From: Saccharothrix sp.
Lineage (GTDB): Bacteria > Actinomycetota > Actinomycetes > Mycobacteriales > Pseudonocardiaceae
Length of the DNA stretch: 64,000 nt
Assembly (NCBI RefSeq): GCF_031180885.1
Contig: NZ_JAPSLK010000042.1
Span: forward strand, 1-64,000
Direction of reading: 5' to 3'
Numbering within the stretch: position 1 is the first letter of the stretch; each line of letters opens with the position of its first letter. Shown piece after piece: positions 7,735 to 16,485 of the stretch. The position numbers and the translations under genes are program-made. A model generated the notes under the pieces. It saw only the letters and a list, made by a program, of their open reading frames with translations, made no database searches and had not been told where the DNA came from.

Positions 7735-8634
7735 ATGGGCACCGAGCACCCGTACGCGCGTGAGCTGGGAGGCTTCCTGCGTGCCCGGCGAAGCCGGCTG
7801 CGTCCGCAGGACGTCGGGTTGGCGCCGGGAGGCAGGCGCAAGGTCCCCGGCCTGCGCCGTGAGGAGCTTGCCCTGTTGGCCGGGGTGAGCACGGACTACT
7901 ACCAGCGCATGGAGCAAGGCCGTGAGGTGCGGCCTTCGGATGATCTCCTCGACGCCCTCGCCACCGCGCTGAAACTGGACGGTGAGGAACGCCGGCACCT
8001 GTTCACCCTTGCCCTCGCGATACGGCGGTCGGCGCCGGTCCACCCGCACCGCGGCCCGGAACACGTCCCGGACAGCACCCGGCACCTCCTGCACGTCATG
8101 AACACGCCCGGGTTGGTGCTCAGCCGGCACCTCGACGTGCTCGCCTGGAACCCGCTCGCCGAGGCGTTGCTCGGCGACCCGGCCGGCCTGCCACCCGAGC
8201 GGCGCAACCTGCTCATCGGGCTGTTCCTGGACCCGGAGGCCAAGGCGCGCTGCGCCCACTGGGAAGGCTTCGCCGAGCAGTACATCGGGATGCTGCGGGC
8301 GACCGTCGCCGCGGATCCCACGCATCCGCGCGCCACGGCGATCGTCGGTGAACTGAGCATCCGCAGCGCGGAGTTCCGGCGGCTCTGGGACCGGTACGAG
8401 GTTCGCGAGTCGGTCCACGGGACCAAGGTGTTCCACCACCCGCGGATCGGCCGGATCACCCTCACCTGGGACACCTATCCCCTGCCCGGGCGTCCCGGAC
8501 CCATGCTCCTCGTCTACACCGCCGAACCCGGCACGGCGGACGCCGAACGCCTCCAACTCCTCGCATCCCTGCACGCGACCCGCACGCCGACCACGCACGG
8601 CGCACACCGGTCATCTGCGAGCAGCGGACGCTGA
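7735..8634 (+). CDS. XRE-family regulator with MmyB-like ligand-binding domain
   Basis: A 299-residue regulator. The N-terminal HTH (residues ~8-85) includes GRRKVPGLRREELALLAGVS and TDYYQRMEQGREVRPSDDLL, the hallmark of the HTH_31/MmyB group. Residues ~105-270 form the MmyB-like PAS-type domain (LDVLAWNPLAEALLGD, then YEVRESVHGTKVFHHP). This group often represses a divergently transcribed oxidoreductase or hydrolase; here the divergent neighbour is the secreted lipase, a plausible target. The start is ATG 7735; no strong ribosome binding site is visible and the transcript may be near-leaderless. Confidence 0.9.
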   Translation: MGTEHPYARELGGFLRARRSRLRPQDVGLAPGGRRKVPGLRREELALLAGVSTDYYQRMEQGREVRPSDDLLDALATALKLDGEERRHLFTLALAIRRSAPVHPHRGPEHVPDSTRHLLHVMNTPGLVLSRHLDVLAWNPLAEALLGDPAGLPPERRNLLIGLFLDPEAKARCAHWEGFAEQYIGMLRATVAADPTHPRATAIVGELSIRSAEFRRLWDRYEVRESVHGTKVFHHPRIGRITLTWDTYPLPGRPGPMLLVYTAEPGTADAERLQLLASLHATRTPTTHGAHRSSASSGR

Positions 8635-9044
8635 GCGCGTGCACCGGTCAGTCGTGCTTGAGACGAGTCGCCTGCTGCTCAGACCATGACGGGTGATCAT
8701 CTGTCTCCTGGCGCCACACGCCGGCGCACAAGAAGACGCCGTCGTTCTAGCGTCCACATTGGACCTACCGGCATCGACCAGGGCCTTCACGCCCACGACA
8801 CGATCCGCCGCCCCCGCACGAAACGAATGGCCCGCTTCTCCGGCCAACCGGCCACCATCCGCCACACCCGGAACCGCGCCGCCACCCACCTGCGCAACAC
8901 GATCACCCCCACCACCCTGCTCCCCCGCACCGCCGGCACCGCGTTCGCTTGGACTCCCCCGGACACCCGAACCTCGACGCGGAAGTCGCGCTCATCGCGT
9001 GGAACGTCGTCCTAGCGTCGCTAAACGATGTCGCGAAGGTCAGG
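8635..9044. other. Intergenic stretch without a supported gene
   Basis: Rightward frames here translate to Pro/Ala/Thr/Arg-rich sequence with no recognisable domain and no ribosome binding site. I see no gene, transposase remnant or RNA gene. The stretch leads into the CRISPR-like repeats at 9045. Confidence 0.5.
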
Positions 9045-9134
9045 CGGTTCCCCGCAGCGGCGGGGGTGGTCCGGTGATGCACACGCGGCGGTGGTAGCGG
9101 CCGGGTCTTCCCCGCAGCAGCGGGGGGTGGTCCG
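9045..9134. CRISPR. Two-repeat degenerate CRISPR remnant (type I-E-like)
   Basis: Two related repeats, 9045-9073 and 9105-9134, share TTCCCCGCAGC, a run of G, and GGTGGTCCG. Start-to-start spacing is 60 nt, leaving a 31-nt spacer (9074-9104), close to the 29 + 32 geometry of type I-E arrays. A partial third copy (GGCGGGGTGGTCC) lies near 9147-9159 at the wrong spacing. The repeats differ from each other and from the copy at 3848. There are no cas genes or leader, so the array is probably dead. Confidence 0.6.
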
Positions 9135-9381
9135 TGCAGCCGCGCCGGCGGGGTGGTCCATTGTCTCGCAACTTTGCGCCTCGGCCCTGCCCTCGTCCCC
9201 GCGCTCGCGAGCTGTCTTGGCGGGCACCATCGGGTGACGTGCGTGCGGGAGGCAACCCCCATCCCAGGCGCAGGTGCACGGCACCGCCCCCGCCTTCGTA
9301 CCCAGCCCCAGCCAGTCACCTCCGCGCTCCGTCGACACGGCCCGCCGGCCGCCGTCGAGGCGATGTCGAGGCGATGCGGCG

Positions 9382-9410
9382 TTGACAGCCCTCCCAAAAT
9401 GGTCGACAAT
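9382..9410 (+). promoter_or_regulatory. Promoter of the HAD/FAD-oxidoreductase operon
   Basis: A consensus -35 (TTGACA, 9382-9387) and a -10-like GACAAT (9405-9410) are separated by exactly 17 nt. They lie 33 nt upstream of the first start codon of the operon. The candidate GntR operator overlaps the -10 element, which suggests repression. Confidence 0.65.
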
Positions 9411-9416
9411 CGACAA
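9402..9416 (+). promoter_or_regulatory. Candidate GntR operator, operon copy
   Basis: GTCGACAATCGACAA overlaps the -10 element. The same sequence with two changes (GTCGACAAAAGACAA) lies on the opposite strand at 17136-17150, in the promoter of the GntR gene at the far end of the operon. It contains the GTCGAC palindrome. Confidence 0.6.
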
Positions 9417-9442
9417 ACGACGGTCGAACACAGGAGGAACAA

Positions 9443-10123
9443 GTGGAGTTCGAGAGCAAGCCGAAGTTCGTCACGTTCGACATGAACGGGACATTGATCC
9501 ACTACCGCATCAACGAGGTGATCCGCCGGGTCCTGGGTGACCGGCTCCCCGCCGAGATCGCCGACGGCTTCCTGCGGGTGGGCAACGAGTTCCGGTACGA
9601 CGAGACCCTGGGCGACTACAAGCCGTTCCACCAGATCGTCGCTCACTCGCTGGAGCGCACGATGCGCCACTTCGGCCTGGAGTACCGCGCCGGTGACGCC
9701 GAGGCGGTGTACGAACAGATCCCCACGTTCACCCCCTACCCCGGTGTCACCGAGGCCCTGAACCGCCTGGCCGAGGAGGTTCCGCTGGTCATCGTGACGA
9801 ACACCGACGACGTCCACGCGCCGAGCCTCGTGGAGAACCTCAAGGCCCCGTTCGAGGTCGTCATCACCGCCGAGCAGATGGGCTGCTACAAGCCGCGGCT
9901 GCACGCGTGGCAGTACACGCTGGACAAGCTCGGCGCGACGCCCGACGAGATCGTGTGGGTCTCGGCGAGCCCGAAGTACGACCTCCGCTCCGCGACCGTC
10001 ATGGGCTTCGAGAACAAGGTGTACATGGACCGCGGCTTCGAGCCGGACCACCCGTGGCTGGGCTGCAAGCGGATCACCGACATCGCCGACCTGCCCGTCC
10101 TCTTCGGTCTGCCCCGCCCCTGA
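9443..10123 (+). CDS. HAD-superfamily hydrolase, type II dehalogenase-like
   Basis: A 226-residue HAD protein. The nucleophile motif VTFDMNGTL places the catalytic Asp at residue 13. Motif II is IVTNTDD, and the conserved Lys is in CYKPRLHAWQY. The closing motif reads VSASPKYD where true L-2-haloacid dehalogenases have SSN-x-WD, so dehalogenase activity is doubtful. It is more likely a phosphatase-like or other hydrolase acting in amine catabolism (inference). The GTG start has AGGAGG 6 nt upstream. It is the first gene of an eight-gene operon, 17 bp before an FAD oxidoreductase. The same gene pair recurs at 25236-27204. Confidence 0.8.
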   Translation: MEFESKPKFVTFDMNGTLIHYRINEVIRRVLGDRLPAEIADGFLRVGNEFRYDETLGDYKPFHQIVAHSLERTMRHFGLEYRAGDAEAVYEQIPTFTPYPGVTEALNRLAEEVPLVIVTNTDDVHAPSLVENLKAPFEVVITAEQMGCYKPRLHAWQYTLDKLGATPDEIVWVSASPKYDLRSATVMGFENKVYMDRGFEPDHPWLGCKRITDIADLPVLFGLPRP

Positions 10124-10140
10124 AGAGCAGGAGAACGGCG

Positions 10141-11415
10141 ATGAAGTTCACCCCTTACTGGCTCGACACCGCGCCACAGGGCCCCTCCCGGTCGCGGACC
10201 GGGATCGGTGGGCGTGTCGACGTCGCGATCGTCGGTGCAGGGCTGACCGGCCTCTCCGCGGCCCTGCACCTGGCGCGGAAGGGCGCCGACGTCCAGGTCT
10301 TCGAGAGGGAGACGGTCGGCTGGGGTGCGTCCGGCCGCAACGGCGGCATGGCCACCACCGGACTGTCGATCGGCTTCCGCGACGCGGTCGGCCGCTACGG
10401 CCTGGAGACCGCGAAGGCGTACCTGCTGACCTACCACGACGCGGTCGACACCGTCGAGAAGCTCATCGGCGACGAGGGCATCGACTGCGACTTCGCCCGC
10501 ACCGGCAAGCTGAACCTCGCGTCCAAGCCGGCCCACGTCGACGGCCTGCGCAAGACGGCCGAGGTGCTGTCCGGGATCGGCGTCGAGACGCGCGTGGTGA
10601 GCAGGAGTGAACTCGGTGCGGAAATCGGCTCCGACCGCTTCCACGGCGCGATGGTCGATTCCAAGAGCGCGGGTCTGCACGTCGGCAAGTTCGCCAGGGG
10701 ACTCGCCGAGGCAGCGGTGCGGGCAGGCGCCACCATCCACGAGAAGGCACCGGTCGAGCGGGTCCGGCGGCTGAACGGAACGCGGCACGAACTGGTCACA
10801 CCGCGGGGAACCGTGCAGGCGGACCAGGTGCTCGTGGCGACCAGCGGCTACACCGGCCGGCCGTTCCGCCGGCTGCAGGTCAGGATCGCGCCGGTCGGCA
10901 GCTTCATCATCGTGACCGAACCGCTGGGCGAGGACGTCTGCGACGAGCTGCTGCCGACCAGACGGATGGCGTCGACGTCGAAGAACCTGTTGAACTACTT
11001 CAGGATCACCCCGGACCACCGGCTGCTGTTCGGCGGCCGAGCCCGGTTCACCATGTCCAACCCGCAGTCGGACGAGAAGTGCGGGCGCATCCTGCAGAAG
11101 GCGATGACCGAGGTCTTCCCGCAGCTCGCGAACGCAAGGGTCGACTACTGCTGGGGCGGTCTGGTCGACATGAGCATGGACCGCATGGTGCACGCGGGTG
11201 AGCGCGACGGGTTGTTCTACTCGCTCGGCTACTCCGGTCACGGCGTGCAGATGGCCACGCACATGGGCAAGCAGATGGCCGAGTACCTGAACGGCACGAC
11301 GAGCGCGAACCCTTGGCGCGACTTGAAGTTCACCCGCATCCCCGGGCACTTCGGACCGCCGTGGTTCCTGCCTTTCGCAGGCGCCTACTACAAGTTCAAG
11401 GACCTCATGAAGTGA
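10141..11415 (+). CDS. FAD-dependent amine oxidoreductase (DAO/PuuB-like)
   Basis: A 424-residue flavoprotein of the D-amino acid oxidase fold. The FAD-binding motif VAIVGAGLTGLSAALHL is near residue 30, followed by the E of the second strand (VFERETVGWGASGRNGG). The C-terminal FAD contact is GLFYSLGYSGHGVQ near residue 365. The N-terminal leader YWLDTAP is shared with the paralogue at 25236-26519. Relatives include gamma-glutamylputrescine oxidase and glycine/sarcosine oxidases, which oxidise a C-N bond to an imine. The RidA gene downstream fits imine production. The substrate is unknown. The start ATG follows GGAGAACGGCG. Confidence 0.85.
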   Translation: MKFTPYWLDTAPQGPSRSRTGIGGRVDVAIVGAGLTGLSAALHLARKGADVQVFERETVGWGASGRNGGMATTGLSIGFRDAVGRYGLETAKAYLLTYHDAVDTVEKLIGDEGIDCDFARTGKLNLASKPAHVDGLRKTAEVLSGIGVETRVVSRSELGAEIGSDRFHGAMVDSKSAGLHVGKFARGLAEAAVRAGATIHEKAPVERVRRLNGTRHELVTPRGTVQADQVLVATSGYTGRPFRRLQVRIAPVGSFIIVTEPLGEDVCDELLPTRRMASTSKNLLNYFRITPDHRLLFGGRARFTMSNPQSDEKCGRILQKAMTEVFPQLANARVDYCWGGLVDMSMDRMVHAGERDGLFYSLGYSGHGVQMATHMGKQMAEYLNGTTSANPWRDLKFTRIPGHFGPPWFLPFAGAYYKFKDLMK

Positions 11416-11467
11416 GCGGGCCGCCTCGTCCCGCACCACGTTCCCAGTCTGAAGAAGGACGGCCACC

Positions 11468-12397
11468 ATGCGAGTCACCACACCACTGCGTGCCGCGTTC
11501 GCCGCGACGTCCCTGACACTCGCGCTGGTCGCGTGCGGGTCGGTCGACGCCACCCAGCCCAAGGAGTCCGATCAGGTCGAGCACACCGACGACATCTCGG
11601 CGGGCGTGCAACCGGACCCCGCGGCGGTGAAGCTGCTGCCAGAGTCCGTGAAGACCAAGGGCAGGATCTCGGTGGCGATGGACCTGTCGAGTCCACCGAC
11701 CACGTTCATGGCGGCCGACAACAAGACGCCGATCGGGTTCAACCCGGACATGGCGCGGCTCATCGCGGCCAAGCTCGGGGTGAAGCTGCAGATCGACAAC
11801 GTCAAGTTCGACACCATCATCCCCGGCCTGCAGGGCGGCCGGTTCGACTTCACCGCGACCACCATGGGCGCCACCGAGGAACGGCTCAAGGTCCTCGACA
11901 TGATCAACTACTTCCAGAACGGCACCGGCGTCGCCGTCCCCCGCGGCAACCCGCAGAAGCTCGCCGTCCACGACCTGTGCGGGCGCCGCGTCGGCGTGCA
12001 GTCCGGCACCACGGCGGAGATCAAGTGGCTGCCGCAGCTGAACGAGAAGGACTGCGTGAGCCAGGGCAAGCCCGCCATCACCGGAGTGACCCTGCCCAGC
12101 GTCAACGACTCGCTGACCCAGCTCGCCTCCAAGCGCCTCGACGCGGTGATGTACGACTTCACCTCGCTGACGTGGACGGCCAAGCGGCAGCCGAACGTGC
12201 TGGAAGTCCTGCCCGAGCGAGTCGTCTCCGCGAAGGTCAACGTGGCGCTGCCCAAGGGGTCCCCGCTCACTCCGGCGATCCAGGCGGCGATCCAGTCCAT
12301 CATCGACAGTCCCAAGTACGCCGAAGCGCTCGACCGCTGGGGCTTCCAGGGCCTGGGCATCGAGACCGCGGCGATGGCCGTCCCGCTGGGGCAGTGA
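11468..12397 (+). CDS. Polar amino acid ABC transporter, substrate-binding lipoprotein
   Basis: A 309-residue family 3 solute-binding protein. Signal peptide and lipobox: LALVAC, with the lipidated Cys at residue 23. The mature part has [19 protein letters not shown], then [17 protein letters not shown] and [23 protein letters not shown], typical of amino acid binding proteins of the HisJ/GlnH type. The stop overlaps the permease ATG (TGATG). Family 3 proteins bind polar or charged amino acids, which limits the operon's substrate to an amino-acid-like compound. Confidence 0.9.
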   Translation: MRVTTPLRAAFAATSLTLALVACGSVDATQPKESDQVEHTDDISAGVQPDPAAVKLLPESVKTKGRISVAMDLSSPPTTFMAADNKTPIGFNPDMARLIAAKLGVKLQIDNVKFDTIIPGLQGGRFDFTATTMGATEERLKVLDMINYFQNGTGVAVPRGNPQKLAVHDLCGRRVGVQSGTTAEIKWLPQLNEKDCVSQGKPAITGVTLPSVNDSLTQLASKRLDAVMYDFTSLTWTAKRQPNVLEVLPERVVSAKVNVALPKGSPLTPAIQAAIQSIIDSPKYAEALDRWGFQGLGIETAAMAVPLGQ

Positions 12398-13320
12398 TGT
12401 CGACGACCACGACCGGTTCGACGACCGGGAGTCAACCGGTGCGAGAACTCCCGGCCGAACACAAGAAGCGGATCACGCCGAAACGTCCGCGCGACTACGT
12501 CTGCTGGGCCGTCGCGCTCGCGATCGTCGCCGGCCTGGTCCACACCGCGGTGACCAACGAGAACTACCAGTGGCCGGTGGTGTTCAGCTACTTCACCACC
12601 GACGCCATCATCGAGGGCCTGGTCCTCACCCTGATCCTGACCGTGGTCAGCATGGCGCTGGGCACGCTGCTCGGGTTGCTGCTCGCGGTCATGCGCATGT
12701 CGCACCAGACACCGATCTCCGGGTTGGCCCGGCTCTACATCACGTTCTTCCGCGGCACGCCGGTGCTGGTGCAGCTCATCTTCTGGTTCAACATCGCCGC
12801 GCTGTACCCGAACATCTCCATCGGCATCCCGTTCACCGACATCTCCACCCCGGTGGACGTCAACGCAGTCATGACCCCGCTGACCGCGGCCATCGTCGGC
12901 CTGACCCTGAACGAGGCCGCCTACATGGCGGAGATCATCCGCGGCGGCTTCGCATCAGTGGGCCGCGGCCAGTACGAGGCCGCGGACTCGCTCGGCATGC
13001 GCGGCTTCACCAGGCTCCGCCACGTGATCATCCCGCAGACCATGCCCGCGATCATCCCGGCCACCGGCAACCAGGTCATCGGCATGCTCAAAGGCACCTC
13101 ACTGGTCAGCGTGCTCGGCGTCGCCGAACTCCTCAACAGCGCGCAGTCGATCTACGCCCGCACCTACCAGACCATTCCGCTGCTGATCGTGGCGAGCCTC
13201 TGGTACCTGATCATGACGATGGCGCTCAGCGTGCCGCAGTCCATGATCGAGCGCCGCTTCTCCCGCTCGACCAGGAGGCCGGCGGCAGTCGCCACCGCGA
13301 CGAAGGAGTCGTTGCTGTGA
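12397..13320 (+). CDS. Polar amino acid ABC transporter permease
   Basis: A 307-residue inner membrane protein with an N-terminal cytoplasmic extension (~40 residues), then about five to six helices starting at [15 protein letters not shown]. The EAA loop is [22 protein letters not shown], and the RGTPVLVQL motif typical of HisM/GlnP permeases is present. Only one permease gene is found, so it would act as a homodimer. The start ATG overlaps the preceding stop, and its own stop overlaps the GTG of the ATPase gene, which implies translational coupling. Confidence 0.9.
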   Translation: MSTTTTGSTTGSQPVRELPAEHKKRITPKRPRDYVCWAVALAIVAGLVHTAVTNENYQWPVVFSYFTTDAIIEGLVLTLILTVVSMALGTLLGLLLAVMRMSHQTPISGLARLYITFFRGTPVLVQLIFWFNIAALYPNISIGIPFTDISTPVDVNAVMTPLTAAIVGLTLNEAAYMAEIIRGGFASVGRGQYEAADSLGMRGFTRLRHVIIPQTMPAIIPATGNQVIGMLKGTSLVSVLGVAELLNSAQSIYARTYQTIPLLIVASLWYLIMTMALSVPQSMIERRFSRSTRRPAAVATATKESLL

Positions 13321-14084
13321 AGCCCGACGGAACGATCGTCGCACGCAAGCTCTGCAAGAGCTTCGGCAGCCACCAGGTGCTGCGGGGGATCGACCTGACC
13401 GTCGCGGCCGGTGAGATCTCGTGCATCATCGGGCCGAGCGGGTCCGGCAAGTCGACGCTGCTGCGCTGCATCAACGGATTGGAGACCGTCGACCGCGGCG
13501 TCCTGCGGGTCAACGGCGAGGACTTCGGCTACGTCGAGAAGGACAACGCCTACCACGCCCTCTCCCCGCAACGGCTGGCCGAGCAGCGTTCCCGCATCGG
13601 CATGGTCTTCCAGCAGTTCAACCTGTTCCCCAACATGACCGCCGAGGGCAACGTCATGTCCGGGCCGGTGCTGGTCAAGAAGACCGACCGCAGAACCGCC
13701 CGGGAACGGGCCCGGGAACTGCTGGCCCAGGTCGGACTCGCCGACTGCGGCCACAAATACCCCGCCCAGCTCTCCGGCGGCCAACAGCAACGCGTCGCCA
13801 TCGCCCGCGCCCTCGCCATGAACCCCAGCATCATGCTGTTCGACGAACCCACCAGCGCGCTCGACCCCGAACTCGTCGGCGAAGTCCTCGCCGTCATGCG
13901 CGACCTCGCCCACAACGGCATGACCATGCTGCTGGTCACCCACGAGATGGGCTTCGCCCGCGACGTCGCCGACGAAGTCCTCTTCATGGACAACGGAATC
14001 GCCGTCGAACGCGGCGACGCCCGCGAAGTACTCGCCAACCCCCGCGAAAAACGAACCCAAGAGTTCCTGGAAAGGGTGCTGTGA
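13317..14084 (+). CDS. Polar amino acid ABC transporter ATP-binding protein
   Basis: A 255-residue ATPase. Walker A is GPSGSGKST (residues ~40), signature LSGGQQQR, and Walker B IMLFDEP followed by TSALDPE; the H-loop is LLVTHEMGF. This is the GlnQ/HisP subclass. It carries a small insertion ([20 protein letters not shown]) between the strands after Walker A, seen in some actinobacterial members. The GTG start overlaps the permease stop (GTGA), and its stop overlaps the RidA GTG. It energises uptake by the two preceding gene products. Confidence 0.92.
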   Translation: MKPDGTIVARKLCKSFGSHQVLRGIDLTVAAGEISCIIGPSGSGKSTLLRCINGLETVDRGVLRVNGEDFGYVEKDNAYHALSPQRLAEQRSRIGMVFQQFNLFPNMTAEGNVMSGPVLVKKTDRRTARERARELLAQVGLADCGHKYPAQLSGGQQQRVAIARALAMNPSIMLFDEPTSALDPELVGEVLAVMRDLAHNGMTMLLVTHEMGFARDVADEVLFMDNGIAVERGDAREVLANPREKRTQEFLERVL

Positions 14085-14560
14085 CTGTGATCGAAAGTGC
14101 CGTGACGGCAACGGAGCGGCTCCGGGCTCTCGGTCTGGAGCTGCCCGCCCTCGGTTTCGGTGCGAGCCCGCACTTCGTGAACCACCGGACGGTGGACTCG
14201 AGCATCTACATCTCGGGCCAGTTGCCGTACCGGGACGGCGTGCTGCTGGGCCAGGGCATCGTCGGCCGGGACGTCGACGTGCCGACGGCGCGCGACTTCG
14301 CCCGGCAGACCGCGCTCAACGCACTCGCCATCGCCGCGGACGCGGTGGGAGACCTGGATCGGGTCAGGATTGTGCAGATGCTGGTTTTCGTGGCCAGCAC
14401 ACCGGATCTGGGCGAGCAGTCACGGGTCGCCGACGCGGCCAGTGACCTTCTCGTCGACGTGCTCGGTGAGAACGGGCGGCACGCGCGCACCGCGATCGGC
14501 GTCGCGGGGCTGCCGCGCAACAGTCCGGTCGAGATCCAGATGGTCTGCACCGCGGTGTAG
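14081..14560 (+). CDS. RidA-family protein
   Basis: A 159-residue YjgF/YER057c/UK114-fold protein. [10 protein letters not shown] is the family signature, and the C-terminal segment [11 protein letters not shown] contains the Arg that in RidA binds the carboxylate of imine substrates. RidA hydrolyses reactive enamine/imine intermediates released by PLP enzymes or amine oxidases. Both enzyme types are encoded in this operon, which fits a housekeeping role for the pathway. The N-terminal ~20-residue extension and [10 protein letters not shown] ending place it among the larger RidA subfamilies rather than archetypal RidA. The GTG start overlaps the ATPase stop. Confidence 0.88.
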   Translation: MTVIESAVTATERLRALGLELPALGFGASPHFVNHRTVDSSIYISGQLPYRDGVLLGQGIVGRDVDVPTARDFARQTALNALAIAADAVGDLDRVRIVQMLVFVASTPDLGEQSRVADAASDLLVDVLGENGRHARTAIGVAGLPRNSPVEIQMVCTAV

Positions 14561-14574
14561 GAGAGGAGTGCGAG

Positions 14575-15681
14575 GTGAGCCGGCTCCAGCGAGCGCTCGC
14601 CGCCTTGGCGGGGCGGGTCGACACCCCGGCGCCGATCGTGCTGGTCGACGTCATGCAGGACAACATCGACCGCATGCAGGCTTTCGCCGACCAGCACGGT
14701 CTCCACGTCCGGCCGCACGTCAAGACGCACAAGTGCGTCGAGATCGGCAGGCGCCAGCTCGCGGCGGGAGCGGTCGGCATCACCGCGGGCAACGTCGGTG
14801 AAGCCGAGGTCTTCGCCGCGGCCGGGTTCGACGACATCTTCCTCGCCTACCCGGTCTGGCCCTCGGGAACCAAGGGCGCGCGGCTGCGCAGGTTGACCGA
14901 GTCCGTCCGGCTGCGGGTCGGCGTGGACAACGTCGCGGCGATCGACGCGCTCGCCGACGCGATGGCGGGCGAACCGGAGCGGCTGGAGGTCGTGATCGAG
15001 GTGGACTGCGGCGCCCGTCGCTCCGGGGCACCGCCCGAGCTCGCGGGCGACCTCGCGCTGGCCGCCCGCCGGCGCGGCCTGGTGCCGGTGGGCGTCTTCA
15101 CCTATCCGGGTCACGGCAGCGCCGGTCCGGGCGCCCGCCTGCGCGCCGCGCGGGACCAGGACGCCGCGCTCGTCACCGCGGTGCGCAGCCTCACCGGTGC
15201 CGGGATCACCGCGCGGGTGGTGAGTGCCGGCTCCACCCCGACCGTCGAGTTCACCAGCGGCAGCGTGATCACCGAGATCCGCCCCGGCGAGTACGTCTTC
15301 GGCGACCTGGACAACACCCGGCTCGGCGCCTGCACGGACGACCAGGTCGCGCTGTTCGTCGCCACCACCGTGGTCAGCGACTGGGTCCCCGACCAGGTCA
15401 TCGTCGACGCGGGCACCAAAGCCCTCAGCCGGGAAGGCAGCGCCGAACGCGGCTACGGCGGCATCGCCGGCACGAAGGCCGTCCTGACCAAGCTCAACGA
15501 GTACCACGGATTCCTCGGGCTGCCCGCCGGTGAGTTCCGCCCCGGCATCGGCACCGTGCTCCCGGTGGTGCCGAACCACGTCTGCCCGGTCGTGATCAAC
15601 TTCGAGGAGCTGATCGTCACCGACAGCACGGGCACCTCGCCGCGCCGGTGGCCGATCGACGCCCGCGGATTCCTCAGCTGA
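14575..15681 (+). CDS. PLP-dependent D-threonine aldolase / D-serine dehydratase-like enzyme
   Basis: A 368-residue fold-type III PLP protein with an alanine racemase N-terminal barrel. The PLP lysine is in RPHVKTHK (near residue 50), and the metal site PNHVCPVV near the C-terminus has the His-x-Cys pattern of the zinc-dependent D-serine dehydratase / D-threonine aldolase family. These enzymes cleave or dehydrate D-beta-hydroxy amino acids. In context, the operon probably processes a D- or beta-hydroxylated amino acid. The start is GTG 14575 with GGAGAGGAG upstream. It lies between ridA and the SDR gene. Confidence 0.85.
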   Translation: MSRLQRALAALAGRVDTPAPIVLVDVMQDNIDRMQAFADQHGLHVRPHVKTHKCVEIGRRQLAAGAVGITAGNVGEAEVFAAAGFDDIFLAYPVWPSGTKGARLRRLTESVRLRVGVDNVAAIDALADAMAGEPERLEVVIEVDCGARRSGAPPELAGDLALAARRRGLVPVGVFTYPGHGSAGPGARLRAARDQDAALVTAVRSLTGAGITARVVSAGSTPTVEFTSGSVITEIRPGEYVFGDLDNTRLGACTDDQVALFVATTVVSDWVPDQVIVDAGTKALSREGSAERGYGGIAGTKAVLTKLNEYHGFLGLPAGEFRPGIGTVLPVVPNHVCPVVINFEELIVTDSTGTSPRRWPIDARGFLS

Positions 15682-15700
15682 CCCACAGGAGTTGCCCGAC

Positions 15701-16435
15701 ATGAGACTCGACCACGTGACGGCGCTGGTGACCGGTGCCGGCAGCGGCATCGGCGAGGCGGTGAGCTCCCACTTCCGCCGCGAGGGTGCGCGACTGCTGC
15801 TCACCGGCCGGAGGGAGCGACTCGACACGGCCCAGCCCGACGACCTGTACGTCCCCGGCGATCTCAACGACGAGGCGTTCGTCGAAGCCCTGGCCCGCCA
15901 GGCCGCCGAGTCGTTCGGCACCGTCGACGTCGTCGTCCTCAACCACGGCCTGCAGGCGAGCAGCCCGCTCACCGAGATGACCCGCGAGGCCGCGAAGGAC
16001 GTGCTCGACAGCAACCTGCTCAGCGCGTTCCTGGTGATGAAGCACTTCGCGCCGCTGATGCCCGCCGCGGGGGGCGCGTTCGTCTGCGTCGGCTCACGGC
16101 TCGGCATGGTCGGCAAGGCGGGCGAAGTCCTGTACTCCGCGGCCAAGGGCGGCCTCATCATGCTCGCCAAGGGCGCGGCGATCGAGTGGGCCGCGCGCAA
16201 CATCCGCGTCAACGTCGTCGCCCCCGGCCTCACCGCCACGCCGACCATCGAGGCGTCGTTCCAGCGCAGCGCCGACCCCGAGGCCCACCGTCGCGAGCGC
16301 GAGACCCAGATCCCGCTCCAGCGCCTCGCCACCCCGGACGAGGTCGCCGACGCGGTGCTCTTCCTGGCGTCGTCGGAGTCGACCTACATCACCGGCGCGG
16401 TCCTACCGGTCGACGGCGGCTACACCGCCTTCTGA
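15701..16435 (+). CDS. Short-chain dehydrogenase/reductase
   Basis: A 244-residue classical SDR. The cofactor motif is TGAGSGIGEA near residue 10, the NHG motif is VVLNHGL, and the catalytic Ser is followed by YSAAKGG (Tyr-x-x-x-Lys). The C-terminal FLASSESTYITGAVLPVDGG is typical. It probably oxidises or reduces a hydroxyl/carbonyl intermediate released by the upstream PLP enzyme or oxidase. ATG 15701 is preferred over the in-frame TTG at 15692 because GGAG lies 9 nt before it. It is the last gene of the operon and is followed by a strong hairpin. Confidence 0.9.
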   Translation: MRLDHVTALVTGAGSGIGEAVSSHFRREGARLLLTGRRERLDTAQPDDLYVPGDLNDEAFVEALARQAAESFGTVDVVVLNHGLQASSPLTEMTREAAKDVLDSNLLSAFLVMKHFAPLMPAAGGAFVCVGSRLGMVGKAGEVLYSAAKGGLIMLAKGAAIEWAARNIRVNVVAPGLTATPTIEASFQRSADPEAHRRERETQIPLQRLATPDEVADAVLFLASSESTYITGAVLPVDGGYTAF

Positions 16436-16453
16436 ACGCCACAGCTCCACCCC

Positions 16454-16485
16454 CTCCGGGGCCAGGCTCACGCCTGGCCCCGGAG
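16454..16485. terminator. Bidirectional hairpin terminator (SDR / GntR)
   Basis: A perfect 14-bp stem (CTCCGGGGCCAGGC / GCCTGGCCCCGGAG) with a TCAC loop lies between convergent genes. The stop codon of the leftward GntR gene is in the loop, so the hairpin also encodes that protein's last four residues. It should terminate the rightward operon efficiently. Confidence 0.8.

Noticed and set aside
9443-10123. True haloacid dehalogenase
   Set aside because: The nucleophile is present but the signature SSN-x-WD is replaced by VSASPKYD, and the operon context is amine catabolism.
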